From contig JAPFBL010000315.1 in assembly GCA_026182355.1 (NCBI GenBank), positions 352,501 to 416,500 of the forward strand: a stretch of DNA of 64,000 nt, given 5' to 3'. A program made the position numbers and the translations under genes. This DNA is from Hermatobates lingyangjiaoensis. Taxonomy: Eukaryota; Arthropoda; Insecta; Hemiptera; Hermatobatidae. Each line of letters begins with the position of its first letter. Position 1 is the stretch's first letter. Shown in pieces: positions 37,201 to 51,387 of this stretch. The notes below the pieces were generated by a model. It worked only from the letters and a program-made list of their open reading frames with translations. It did no database searches and was not told where the DNA came from.

Positions 37201-40200
37201 ATAATTAATGTTGCATAAAATTCTTTTTTTTTTTACAGGCTGTGCCTTCATCTGCTCGATTAAGTTTGTTTGTGAATGACATCAGCAATATACTGGCTTG
37301 TGTGGCTCAACTAATACCAGGTTGAATTTTACTAAAATTTTCTTTTTCCGAAAATAAGACATCCCCCTAGCGTGATTTTCGGGACGTTTTGGACTATAAG
37401 CCCTCCCCTGAAAATAGGCCCTAGTTAAGATAATGTGAAAAATATAATTCGTTAAAAAAATTTCTTTTGAATGTAGTAGTAGGTATCTTTAGCTATCGTA
37501 ATATTTCTGAGAATTCTTTGGAACAAAATATTCCAAGAAATTCCTTGTTTACCTGTGAAGTTCGTTTCATAGAGGCTACTTATACAACAAGAAGTATAAT
37601 TTAACCTCAGCTATATTGCAAAAAAAATATATATATATATAAAAAAAAAGATTTCACATAAACACGTGAAATAACAATCAATGATCAAACCACAATAAGA
37701 AAATGGGAAAACAAGACTAAGATTTTTCAACCGTAACAAGCGGTCTTCGTCAGAGTCAAAAACCCAACTGTTGGGTTTATATATATATATATATATATAA
37801 AAATTTCACATAAACACGTGAAATAACAATCAATGATTAAACCACAATAAGAAAATGGGAAAACAAGACTAAGATATTTCATCCGTAACAAGCAGTCTTC
37901 GTCAGAGTCAAAAACCCAACTATCAGTTATTTTATATGAATATGATTAACTCTGAAGATGGTCAAGGAGACCGAAACATGTCAGTGATAAAGAATAAAGC
38001 ATTTGGAGAACTAGTAATTTAGTACCAAAAATATTTAAAACAAAGGTGAGAAAAATGAAAGATGGACAATAAAATTTATTCATGCCACAGTACAGAGTTC
38101 GTTCAACAAAACATGTATAAAAGAAGGATTCCTCCCTAAATTTACAAATGTAGATATATACGAGGAGTGTAAATAAAGTAGTGAGACTGATTTTTTTTAA
38201 ATTTTCTATTCAAATATAATTACAATGTGATATTGTCACCTTCAAAATAGTTCCCTTCGGAAGCCACACAGCGCTGGAGACGGTCCTTCCAATCATTGTA
38301 GCATTGCTGGAACTCGGATTCTGGAATGGCCTTCAGCTGGTCGGTTACAGCAGTTTGTATGTTTTGTAGTGTCCCGAAATGAGTTCCCTTGAGGTGATTT
38401 TTCAATCTCGGGAAGAGGAAAACGTCACAAGGACTCAAGTCTGATGAATAAGGAGGCTGAGGAACAACAGGAATGTTTTTACTGGCCAAAAACTCCTTCC
38501 CTTTCTGAGATCTTTTTGGTCTTGGGAAAGGTTTTTCGGAACCATTTTCGCACAAATTTTTCTCACCTCCAATTCATTGGTCAAAATGTGATGAACGGAG
38601 GTGTGATTCAAATTCAACTGTTCCCCGATCATTCTGACTGTCAAGCGTCGATCTGAACGAACAAGGTTCCGTACTCTGTTGACATTTTCATCGGTGTTTG
38701 CACTTGAAGGCCTTCCGCTTCGTGGTTCATCTTCAATCGACTCTCTTCCTTCTGAAAATTCCTTAAACCACCGAAAAACCTGTGCCCTTGATAAAACACG
38801 TTCTCCATATGCCGGTTTCGGTTGCATTATGTCCAAGTCTGAAGCAAAATTTGATTGCACACCGCTGCTCAACTTTGAGGTCACTCATTTTTAAAACGCT
38901 CAAGAAAAAACCATTTCACGAAAACCAACGCTACGGACAAACAAATGACTGTGGCGAGTTCAGATTCATACTGGAGGCGCATCACACGTGCACCTGACGC
39001 TACTCAAGGCCACGCGTCTCCAGCGTTGCCAGATCGAAAGTGACGTTGCCAGTCTCACTACTTTATTTACACACCTCGTATATCAATGATCAAACCACAA
39101 TAAGAAAAGGGAAAACAAGACTAAGATCTTTCAACCGTAACAAGCGGTCTTCGTCAGAGTCTGTTGGATTTTTGACTCTGACGAAGACCGCTTGTTACGG
39201 TTGAAAGATCTTAGTCTTGTTTTCCCTTTTCTTATTGTGGTTTGATCATTGATTGTTATTTCACGTGTTTATGTGAAACCTTTTTATTCATTCAGACCAA
39301 TGATTCTACAGGAAATAGACTTGGAGGAAAATCAGAACGGAATTTAAAATTTTGATATTTTATGATAATGTTCCAGAAGATGGCATGACTGTAATCAAAT
39401 AAATTTAAATTTCTATATAAAAATAAATATTAAACAAAAATATGTAAATCTACTTAATATACTTGAAGTCCTACCCCGAAAAGAGGCCCTAGCACGGATT
39501 TTGACTTCAAAATAAAGTAAGACAGTATCTTATTTTCGGAAAAAGACGGTACTTTCTTCGTTTCTTAGTTTCTCAGTTAATAGCTGATTTTTTGTTAATG
39601 ATTTCCTCAGTAGTAAATAAATTGTCAACATTTTTTTTTATTAAATTACACTTTTTTTGTATACTACTCTTAATATTTGATAATTTATTTAATAAAATTA
39701 ATTTTTGGTACAACTAAAATGAAAAAAATTGGAAAGTGGAGGAGATAGAACAACACTGAATATGCTCGCATCACTAGCGCACTCTCTTGTTGTAGCGCAG
39801 AAGTCCTTTGCTAATCGCCTGTAACAGAGTGATTATGTAATATAACAATCTTGGTGGGGCATGGACATTTCTAATTAATTTTATCTAAAACAAAGCTATT
39901 TATATTTGTCAATTGTAGATTCTCCTAGTAAGTAACTAAACATGAACAATTACAAAACTTGATAACTCAATATTTGATGGTTCTGCTAAAGTTTTTTCTT
40001 TAATTTTGTTTAAGCCTTAAGCACTGGAGTCGAGGACATGACAGGTGAAAAACCAACATCCCAAGTCATTACTCAAATTCATGATAAATGTCATATTTTA
40101 TTCTGCTGTCTCATTTTTAAAGGAGCTCCTCTTGTTAAACTTTATAAAGTAATTATTTATTTTCTAAAGCAATAAAATTAAACCAAAAGTAATAGTTTTT

Positions 40201-43200
40201 TTTATTAATAACTTTAATAATTTATTTTTAGGCCTTTAATGAAGATTTTGAGCAGCTTTCCTGTTTTCAAGAAGTCAAAAACCCCAGTATTTCACCTTGG
40301 TTGGCTTTCGTATCAGATGGTCTCGACTTCAATACAACTTCCATTAAAGAATTGTCATCAAAAATGGCTATTTCGCTTGAATTGTCAGTTTTAAAAAATC
40401 AGCCTCACCCATCGTATCCATTGCTTCTTAAGGTTAATGGCTAATGTATATCGATAAATATTAAATACTTTTTTTTTAATATCCATTATTTTTTTTTTAG
40501 TTCTTGTTGATGAGAAAATGTTGGGTATCATTAAAAGTACTAAAGAAAGTATTTGAAAATCCTTGTTTTATAGGATTTAACAATCAAGAAACAAAATGCG
40601 GAGGTCAGAAATGAATGAATCAGCAGCAAATATATTATAATTATTTCTTGATTTGAAAACGAAACATTTTCAGGTTTTATGTGCAATGGTGAATGTCAAG
40701 TGTCTAATGCAAGTGTTGAAGAGGCAATTGTTCACGTAATTGTAACAATTGGAAGCCAGGATGAAGTAAGGGATACTTTAATTAATGTTTTAGAAAGATC
40801 TTCAACAAACTGGGCTGATTCAATTGATAGAAATCAGGTATTCAAAAAAAAAATAAATAAATAAAGATAACTCTTAATAGAATAATGGATTTTTTTTTAA
40901 TAAATTTTTAATTGATTATTTACAGATTTGGAATCAGAAAAGACCAGGGTGGTTGAATGCTTTAATAAACCCTTTGTGTGAAATGTTAGAACCAGTTGTT
41001 GCAATTATAAAGAGAGCATCAAAAGTACGCTATGAAAATTCATTTCGTGTCATGAAAAGTATTATTTATTACAAACATATTATAAAAAATTAAAATTTAT
41101 ATTTCTAATACATAAAATAGGAGTATTGCCTCTTTTATATATATATATATAAATTTTGGTAGCAATACTTCCTGTATACATACATTGTAAAAAATTAGAC
41201 CATATTTAGCTAAAACTTGCTTTTTAATAAGTTTCTCGAGTTTCCAGAATAACGATCTTGTTACTGTATCCACAGAATATAGTAAGTTACCAATCAACAT
41301 ATGCTAACACATGTTTCTCCTGTCTTCAGTCATTATCAAGAAATGAATGCATTTTGAAGTTTAAAGCGTTATATAAAAAAAGGTAGAATGTATTGCTGGG
41401 GTTGGGGGGGGGGGGGGATTAAAGTTGTTTTTCTAATCGGTGAGGGTTGAGTGACCTAGGGCGTCGTTGCAGCTACCTGGGAGAGGCCCTAATTGGCTGG
41501 AGGTTAATTTAAACCATTTCAAAACTTTAGAACTAATTTCTAATTGTTTATTAATATATAGCTTCTTTTTGTTATTAAGTATGGCTTCTGTTATTCTAAC
41601 TTTATACTGATCTCTTTCTTTTTTTATTATTTTTGTCCCTTCGACAAGTGCTTCCCTTGTTAACTTAAAATGATAAAGTTCATGGCTTTCATGGGCTTGT
41701 TCTGTGATCTTTCTATATATGTATATATAGTATGTATATATGTATATATAGTATACGCAAAACTAAAGTTTATAAATTATAAAACTAAAGTTTATAATCG
41801 GGACTCGATCAGTTCTTCAGGTTCAAATTAAACTCTCATTGCAACGTTTCGGTCTTTATTTAAAACCTTTTCATAGGCTTACAAACAGAGGAAATATAAG
41901 AAATAACTCAATTATTCAAAAATCAAACATACATAAAAGTGCAATTAGTTATAATTAAGAAATTACAATAGAAATTTCAATTGTAAATTTCAATTTCAAA
42001 ATTTCTATTGTAATTTCTTAATTACAACTAATTGCACTTTTATGTATGTTTGATTTTTTAATAATTGAGTTATTTCTTATATTTCCTCTGTTTTGTAGGC
42101 CTATGGAAAAGGTTTTAATAAAGACCGAAACGTTGGCAATGAGAGTTTAATTTGAACCTGAAGAACTGACAGAGTCACGATAAACTTTAGTTTTGTTTCT
42201 ATTCGACGGTCGATACTTTTATCAATATTTATATAGTATATGTATATATATTACAAACTCAGTGAAATATTCTCGTGTCCAGCTTTATCTAAATGGCTAT
42301 GGTTATTGTGCGTTTCCTACTGTTCTTCACAAGAGCACACACTATTACCGTTGTGCGGGCTTTTTTGGATTGTTTGGACTTTGAGGAAATTTTTCAGATA
42401 TAATAAATATATAACATCATTGCCATAATAAACGAATAAATGATTGTATGATGATGGCCATCATATAAACACTTTTTATAAAATGATTTCAATAGACGAT
42501 ACCGGTTCTTATAAATATTATTAAAAAAGTATCGAGTCTTCCCCAATAAATTGTCCTCAAAACTCCTGTAATACTATAAATTAATTAATTAATAAATTAA
42601 GTACTATTAATTAATTGTCCTCTAGAACATAATGAATAGTAAAAGAATGTATTTATTTATATAATTTATTATTTATTATAGTTTTGGCAAATAATTTTGT
42701 GTTATCTTCTATTTACATCTTTCTTTAGTCAATTATTGCTAAATCATAGTCGATTTATCCAATCATATTGTTTAACTACTGATTGTGTTCTTTACAAACA
42801 TTTTTTTCCTTAATCAATTATACTTTCATAACGTAGAAACTTCTCTGGATTTACCATATAAAAAACGAAAAAAACTAAGACTGATAATAACAGAAATATT
42901 AGAAATATTTAGAAATAAACTATTTTACAAGACAACAGTTAACAATAATTATAGTTAGACCAAACTAATTAATATACACTCGTATATTTTTTTCATTTAT
43001 TTAGAGCATGCTGAATATATATATTACATGTAATCGAATCTATTTAACAATAACATACATTACAGTAAGATTAAATTAAACCTTTCCTTTAGTAGTAAAT
43101 TAAACACTCGTGTATGTGTGTGTGTTCATGTGGGTGCAATGTACAGACTAGATGTGACAAACACTTATAATCAGTTAACAACTTTTCTAAATGACTCAAA

Positions 43201-46200
43201 ATAGATTTAGAACCAATGCAACAGACTAATCATATACATTTTTTTTTTATAAACAGAGTTTTTTTCTTAAAACTCAATATTTTACAAATATGGTAAACAT
43301 TTTGGTTTGTTTTTTTTTGTTTTTGTGTTTATTTTGTTTGTTTTTGTTTTGTGTGATGACTGTCGTGGACGCCCGCCTCCGCGAGATCCACCTTGGGTGC
43401 GCCGTAGAATGCAAGATCGCAAATTTGATTTGCGAATATTGTTGAGTATCACGGCGTGGCTAAAGGGCGCCACGTAAAAAACATCGACCTGCTCTGCCTT
43501 GTTCCATATAATGGTCGAAAGGCTAAATGGTATATGGGAAGAAATCAAAACAGATATGTAGTTTGAATAATACTAGAGTACTCCTGAAGTATTTTTATGT
43601 TGATATTTTGAATAATGTGTGGTTTTATTTTTTTCTAGCCTAAAACTGATTATAAGTATTTGTTACATCTAATCTGTACATTGCACACACATGAACACAT
43701 ACAAACAAACACACACATACACGAGTGTATATTAATTAGTTTTGCTCTACCTATAATTATTGTTAAAACTTAGTTTTAATAATTATTATAAAACATTAAT
43801 TTAAACAAAACACTTACTTCCTAGAATTGTTTTTTTTTTATTGTTTTAACTGATACCCTAGCGGGTGATAACGTCAGCCGTTTACCGGCTTTTTGTTTGA
43901 TCGGTGATTCTACAGATTCTACATTAGGAGTCCTAAATTTTGCGTAAGTGAAGTGCATTTCGAGTTGAAATCTTTAAGAGTACTTGACATCGTATAGGCT
44001 CGGGACCGACGGCTTAACGTCCTCTCCGAAAGACGACGACGTACTCAGATTTATTCGCCTCTTGCTTTAATAAATCGAGGGCCACGTGGGAATCGAACTC
44101 CGGACTACCAGCCCAGAGGCGAGTACGTTAACCACTGAGCTAACCTGGCTCTTAGAATGGGTATTTACATGTGAAAGTAGGTTTGGATTTGAATATTAAT
44201 ATTGTAATTTGCAGGAAGGAGGTACAGTAAATCAGCTGACTCAGCTGTCAATGGAACTGTTGAGCAGATGTATTGACTGCCTTCCGGAGGGCATCAGTCA
44301 AGCGTCCAGGCTAATTGAAAGGATTTTACCTGCCACTTGCCATCCTTTGGCCGACTGCTTGCTCGTCCAGATGCTGGTGTCTGCTCTATACTCACTCATC
44401 TTAGATATGCCTTTAGCTGAAGCACTGTGCAACTTGGATCCCCTTCTACTCGACGGCATATCAGCAAAAGTCAGGTTCATATTTGCTTATTTTTAAATCT
44501 TTAAAATATCTGAATGTGTACTACATGTCCTTAAAGAAAGATATACACTGCATATCCATATGTCCTTAAGAAGGAGATAGCCCAAATGCTCGCGTGATCA
44601 CCTCTGGACGAGTCCAGAAGAAATCTGACCACGTCATCCTTCGGAGAGAACTCTTCGCCGTCAGTCCCGAGCCTTTAACTTGTGAGGAAATAATTAACGA
44701 TAACTACTCTGAATACACTTGAATTCGGGCTCACCTATTACTAAAATGGGTACTAAATAATAAATGAAACATAATTGCCCTCAAACTAGAACAACATTAA
44801 AGATGAAAGTCTATAACTGGAAAACTTTGGTTTCCCTCTGTCCAAAGTGACAGAAAAACAAACAAATGTATGCTTAAGAGGTCACAAGTTAAAAAAAAAA
44901 CCTCTTTGTTTTTACTATGTTTATTGGTTTTGTATATGCTAAATAATTCAATTAAATGTAATTATTAGGTTTTACGGTACTTTGGTTCAGTGTTAACGTT
45001 TTCTTATTATAAAAAAGCAAGACTATGGTTTTTCATAACATAGACATTAATATTTTCGTTATGAAATATAAACGTCTATGATTCATGACAGATGTCTGGA
45101 TCTCTAACCAGAGGGTGGTTAGAGGTGGTTTGAGGTGGTTAGAGGCTGTGGTTCTATGGTGTTTTTAATAGCTCCAGAGACAACAGAACAATCTGCGATA
45201 ACACTTCTCTCTATACGATAAGTTATACTTTTCCCTCACACATACTATATTTCCCTCCCATAAAAAACCGTATTTACTCACCACACTCCATTGTTTTGTT
45301 ATGTGTTGCTCATAGACATTACGATAACATAAATATATTTATAAAAACATAAATGAAAACATAAATAGATATTTCGTTATGAAAACATAACCATTAGTAC
45401 ATGGTTCCATAGATATAGGCTTATCACAGTTGATAACACAGAGACACTGGTGTCCCAGTCTATCAGTTAAACTAAACTATCATTAGTTGTGCAATCAATA
45501 ATTGTGTGGTATTTACTTATTCTGAGGTAAAATGGATAAACAAACAAAAGTCTCTACACAGATGAAGTTTTATTCAACAACAACAACGCGTTTCGAACAC
45601 TTTGTGTTCATCATCAGGAAGATACCAAACGATGTGGTGATGAAGAATTGGTCAAGTGAAAACAACTTCTACATCACCACATCCTTCGGTGTCTTCCGGA
45701 TGATGAACACAAAGTGTTCGAAACGCATTGTTGCTGTTGAATAAAACTTCATTTGTGTGGAGACTTCTGTTTGTTTATCTATTTTACCTCAGAAACTAAA
45801 CTATGTTGCATCTTCCATTTCAATGTTTTAACATTTAAAGTAATGTTTAAAGTAAAAATTATAAACATTGACAAATATTTAAATAGTAACTGTTACCATG
45901 TATACACACTACTCAATGTTGTTGCATTACTTTACTACTGATATGTTTTATATATCACAAATCAGAATATATTAGACAGTTTATTGTACATTACTCAGCT
46001 TCAAATTTTCTTGTCAAAATAATTTTACTATCTTTAGAAGTCCCAAATGAGTTTTATACAGTTTTCGGAAAATGTTTAATTCTTTTTATAAAAGACTTTC
46101 CCTTATTGGATGTAAACGACAACTGTTATAGCTAAGTCAAAAACACCGGTTCCCGTTAGCTCACTACAGTTAAAGCAACATTGGGCCTAGTCAGGAATTC

Positions 46201-49200
46201 GACTTTTAACGAAAGACGATTTAAAAACACCAAGTGACATAAGCACCCCCAGTAAAGTGGGCTCATAGTTTGATTAGGTGTTGGTCAAAACAAAGACACA
46301 TTTTCGCTTCTTGGGATGGACCCGAAAGGCTTTGAGTCTCTCTAGTGTGGTCGTTTCGAAAAAAAGAAATGTTTGGATGTAAAAACAACAATAAAACCAA
46401 CTGTTTTCACGCCATGCACATAAACAGCCTTATTCATAATTTTGCATTTCATTTTATGCCTTTTAAACGTTACTTATGTAAAGTTATATATAGTTCTTAA
46501 TGATAATACGATCTTACTGAAGTTTCAAAATACAAAATTGAAGTTACATATTAATAGTTAATAGAAAATAACGTATCCTCCAACTTGATGCAACTTGGAA
46601 AGACTTGCTATTCCTGTAGAACACCTTTTGTTGTTCATCTTAGATTTCTTTTTTGCAATTTCATTCTATCTTATTATTTTATTTTAAGAGAATATGGAGA
46701 CGAACCAAAAGTATCGTGTGGTTTAGAAGCTTCTGCTGAACTCTGTGAACTACAAGTATCGCATTTACTCCTAACAAGAAGAGGAAGGACTTCCCTTATG
46801 GTAAATAAACATTACTTTTTCATAATAACATTATATTCTTTTTTTTTTTTAAGAAGGTGAAAAATGTTTCCTCTATATTTAAGCAAATTTTAATCATGTA
46901 AAATTGTGTATGGTTTTGTATACATAAATGTTTTTCAAAGTTGAGCACATCGCCTCTTTGGTTGCTGTATATAAATCACGGTAAGATATTCAGAAATGAG
47001 GCCAAGATCTTTCGACCCTGAAGCAGGTCTTCATTAGCGTCACAAGTGGAGTGACTCTGAAGAAGACCTATTTATACGTTGGTTTCTATTTTACATATTT
47101 ATTGTGCTATCCTATATATATATATAGAGATGTAGAGTGCGTGAGTGTTCGTTTGCATTCGGCCTACCTCTCAGTTAGCTTCAGCTACTCAAAGGGACTA
47201 CTTCTACCTGATGACGACGACTGTCGAAATATCGTTGTGAGTCTTTTGTATCGTTGTGTGTATCTGTATTTGTTTTTTCTCTTTAATGTGTTAACTATAT
47301 ATATATATATATATTTGACACTGTTATACAGAGTTGCTATCATAAAAATAATACCAAAAAGTTGACTTTCGTAGTCAGTGGCTTAGAAAGAGTCGGCGGA
47401 GGAGGGAATATGTCAATCAATTAGCGGCATTTTGAGGGGGTAAAAATAGAACATATAAAATAAAAATAAAATAATAAAAAAAAAAACTAACGAAAAATCT
47501 GAAATAATACACCAACTGCAATTACGTTGGATTTTCAACTGTAATATTTACAAATTACAACATAAATTTATTTCAAATTTTTCAAAAACTAATTTTTTTA
47601 AAGGGGTTGAAAGTTTATTATGTTTGTTTGTATGACCAGTTAATTTAATTTAACAATTTTTTTTTTATGATTCGAATTATATTTTTTGTTTTGGAAAATC
47701 TTTGGTGTTCTTTGATGATGACTGTATAGATATATACGACTTCTTAATAAGATTAAAGACTAGGAGTAATATATACATGATTGTAATTCCATGAAAGTAA
47801 TTATTTTGAGGACTTTCTGGACTTTTGAAGGTTAAATGTTTTTAAAGGCCATTGGGTGGGGGGGGGGGGGGATCTTACGATCGCCCCTGGCTGCAAAATT
47901 ACTGGCTACTTCACTTTTCCTAGTTATTGTTTTTATTATAGTAATGATAATTTTGTAACATAATAATATTATTATTATGATTTAACATAAAAAAGTTGAA
48001 AAGTTAATAATAAAGAGGTTTACTATTGTTTCTATTGGCTTAGAAAATGTTTTTAAGTGAAAATAAAATTGTTCTTTAGAGGTTTATTATAACAAATTTG
48101 AAATGTTAAATAAATTTAAAAAGAAATATATGTTAAGAGGTCAGAATGTAAGAATATGTTAGAAGAATAAAATTGTTAAATGTAATAAGTTAACCCCAAT
48201 CAAACATGTGTTTCTGATGCATTCCATGTTGTGAAGGATGGTTGTTGAACAAGTGTTTGACTAATCAAACAAAAATAAGTTTGCTGTTGACAAATTTATT
48301 ATGTTTACTTATAATAAAGTTGAGTGTAGGCCACTCAAGATTTTTTATCTTAGTTTTTATTCCTGTTCAAATTGAATATTTCTAGGTAAGGAAGGAAAGC
48401 ATCTGTCCCGTTAGCTATTATGTTAATAATTAAATAGCTAATGAAGGTTAGCTAAAAGTAACACGACATTCTCTGATAATTGGCGAAGTTTGTTGGGTCA
48501 GCTAGTTCGTCATTAGTCAAATATTAAATGTTTTTTAATAGTCATGTCCTTACTGATGCTGATGATGGAGCAGGGAGCTCCATTTCGGTGAAGATTATCT
48601 TCAGTGTAGTCATCATGAGTCAGCACACCTCCACCTTGCTTTTGTCTAGTTTATGACGTATTAGGTAACAATCTGAGTTAGGTTAGGTTAGGTTGCAGTG
48701 GTAGTCCCACAAGGGAACACACGTAGGCCGAGCATTGGCCCTTTGTGATACCACACAATGAAGATTGATTCTACAGTGGGAGTCCTAAATTTTGCCTAAC
48801 TCAAGTGTATTTAGAGGAGGGATCTTTAACGAGTACCTGACATAGTACAGGCTCGGGACTGACAGTTTAACGTCTTTCTTTGAGGGACGACGTGCTCAGA
48901 TTTATTCACCTCCCGCGTGAAAACAATCTGAGTTACTTAATTTACCCCCACCCCACCGCTAATCGTTGATAAATTGATAATCTGCTAACATTCAAAACTC
49001 CAGAACGTCCTGAAAATATTTCTTTTTATGGAATCACAATCAAAGATCTAATTTTAAACTGATCTTATTGGTCCCAGACTTACATCTCATTATAGTTCTC
49101 ATATACATATACAGTCGTCATCAAAGAAAACCGAAGAGTTTTCAAAACAAAAACATATAATTCAAAGCTTATAAAAAATGTTAAATTAAATTAAGTTACT

Positions 49201-51356
49201 GCGAAAAAAAATATAACATTTTTATTGACTTTTAAAAAAAATAGTTTTGGTCAATTTAAAATACATTTATTTTTAGTTTCCAAATATTACAGTTGAAAAA
49301 TCCGTTTTAAAAACAGTATTACACAAAATAAAACATAAAAACAAATACGAAGTTAAAAACTCATTTTAGTATAAAATTTTTTTGTTAGCTTTTTATTATT
49401 TTCAAATGACTCTGAAAAGTCTCTTAACATTATATATAGGCGTATTATTTTAATTGATCATTATTGGAATGACAGCGGTATTTTTTTTATTCAATTTACT
49501 TAAAGATTATTATATTTTTATTTTCTACTAAAGTTGAACTGAGTGTTAAGAATGCTGAAATATATGACCCTTTAAACAAAATGACAATATTACCTGTTTG
49601 ATGTCACCAGATGTTCAGATGAGTCAGACATTAGAGATAGCTTAGTCATGCAAATATTGTCATTATGCTTTATCAGCCCTTTAAAGCCACTTCACGAAAT
49701 ATAAATCGCCAATAATTACTTTAAAATAATGGCCTTTTATTTTATAGGTAAATTTTGATTGACAATCGATTTATTACGGCGTGCTGTGTAATTTGGTTTC
49801 GATGTATTGCGAACATCTTTTCTAAGAATTAATTCACATGTGATTATCTGTAATATTAAGTAAATAAATTCAAATATTTAACTAAAAATCAAAGTCAAAG
49901 GTAATTTATTTGTGACATAAGTTGTTTTCATTTCTGAACAGATGACTGTTCTTAGTAGGCCGACTGAGGGGCCAGAGTAGCTCAGTGGTTACGTGCTCGC
50001 CTCTGGACTGATAGGACCGGGGTTCGATCCTCATCTGGCCCTCGATTTATTCACGCGGGAGGTGAATAAATCTGAGCGCGTCGTCCCTCGGAGAAGGACG
50101 TTAAAACCGTCGGTCCCGAGCCTCTACGATGTCAGGTACTCGTTAAAGATCCCTACTCTAAATACACATGAGTTAGGCAAAATTCAGGACTCCCACTGTA
50201 GAATCAATCTTCATTGTGTGGTATCACAAAGGGCCAATGCTCGACCTACGTGTGTTCCCTTGTGGGACTGCCACTGCAACCTAACCTAGTAGGCCGACTA
50301 CTATTAAGGTGTCAGTTTTAGGACAAGCTTAGTATTTGTAATTATTCGTGTAGGGCCCCCCAAAGAGAAAGTGCCCATTATTTGGACCCGGGCACTTACA
50401 TATTTTTAGATCTACCTGGCAATCGGTGGACATTACCTAATGGTAATGGTCGAGGAACTTTAGATTCCTTTTGTTGAAGTACGGGTAACCTCCCAAAAAG
50501 ATTCTTCTCTACATACCGCTGTAGAGAGTCTACCATTCATGGGTGAGGAACCACAGCCACCATGAGTCCAACATTAACAAAGAGTCTTGCTCGACAACAT
50601 AGAGAAATCCCGCATAGGCTACCCCTACCTTCCATGGTACTGTCAGTGTTTATTTAATTGTTAATATTAATATATTAAAGGTTATTTGAAATATAAATTA
50701 AATTAAAATGTTAACTTCACTTTAAGGTTATGTATCGCTACATAAAGGAGGAATGTAATTGGTTACTGCCAGAACTGGGAGAAGAAGTGCCACATGTAAA
50801 TCAAGAAACACTTCTCTATACGATGTTTCATATTGGCCAGAAACAATTTGATTTGGTAAAAATATATGTCTACTTACTTAATGGACTTAGTTTTAAAAAT
50901 TACATTTCAGTTGCTAATTTTTAATATAGCATGTTGTTTGAAAAGTAAACATATTTGTACGTTTTAATGCTTTGAAAGTTTGAACTTTTACTGGGGTTGG
51001 ATGACCGGACGCCATAATCAATGTGTGTGCGTCACCATGAAAGGGGCACAATGCGCCTATTTCATTTAGCTAATGAAGTTTACTTAATATTTCTTAATGA
51101 ATAATAGGTGGTCTATAGACCACACTATATTTATTACCTGAAGAATTATTCCCCAATCAAAGTTAAAAGAATAGTACAAAATGAAAGTATGTTATACTAA
51201 AATAAATCCATAGTTTCATAGTATGAACCAGAATAACACAAACAAGATTATGGAAAATTTGAGAAAAATTGAAAATTTATGAACGACTATAAATTTTGGG
51301 TAAGAACGTAAATATTTAGAATCGGTGGATTACGTCAGACCCCTAAACACTCCTGC

Positions 51357-51387
<31 letters not shown>

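Larger units (their letters stand above)
39085..39288. mobile_element. Near-perfect Penelope-like palindrome, AGATCT family
   Basis: Arms of about 90-100 bp, almost identical, separated by only about 20 bp. Both ribozymes are intact and point outward. Low divergence suggests one of the youngest copies. It abuts the mariner TSD at 39079. Confidence 0.8.
37344..39547 (+). mobile_element. DNA element split by nested PLE and mariner insertions
   Basis: The left half (37344-37628, starts ccgaaaataagacatccccc) and right half (39290-39547, ends gtatcttattttcgg) have inverted ends and are contiguous in a reverse copy at 55735-56134. The 1.7 kb between them is PLE units and a mariner. Confidence 0.7.

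Noticed and set aside
49985..50040. Possible functional tRNA gene
   Set aside because: A and B boxes are present, but it continues into a SINE body and copies lie elsewhere; the acceptor stem does not close.
49993..50289. 98-codon frame at the SINE
   Set aside because: Fully within a tRNA-derived SINE bounded by a target duplication.
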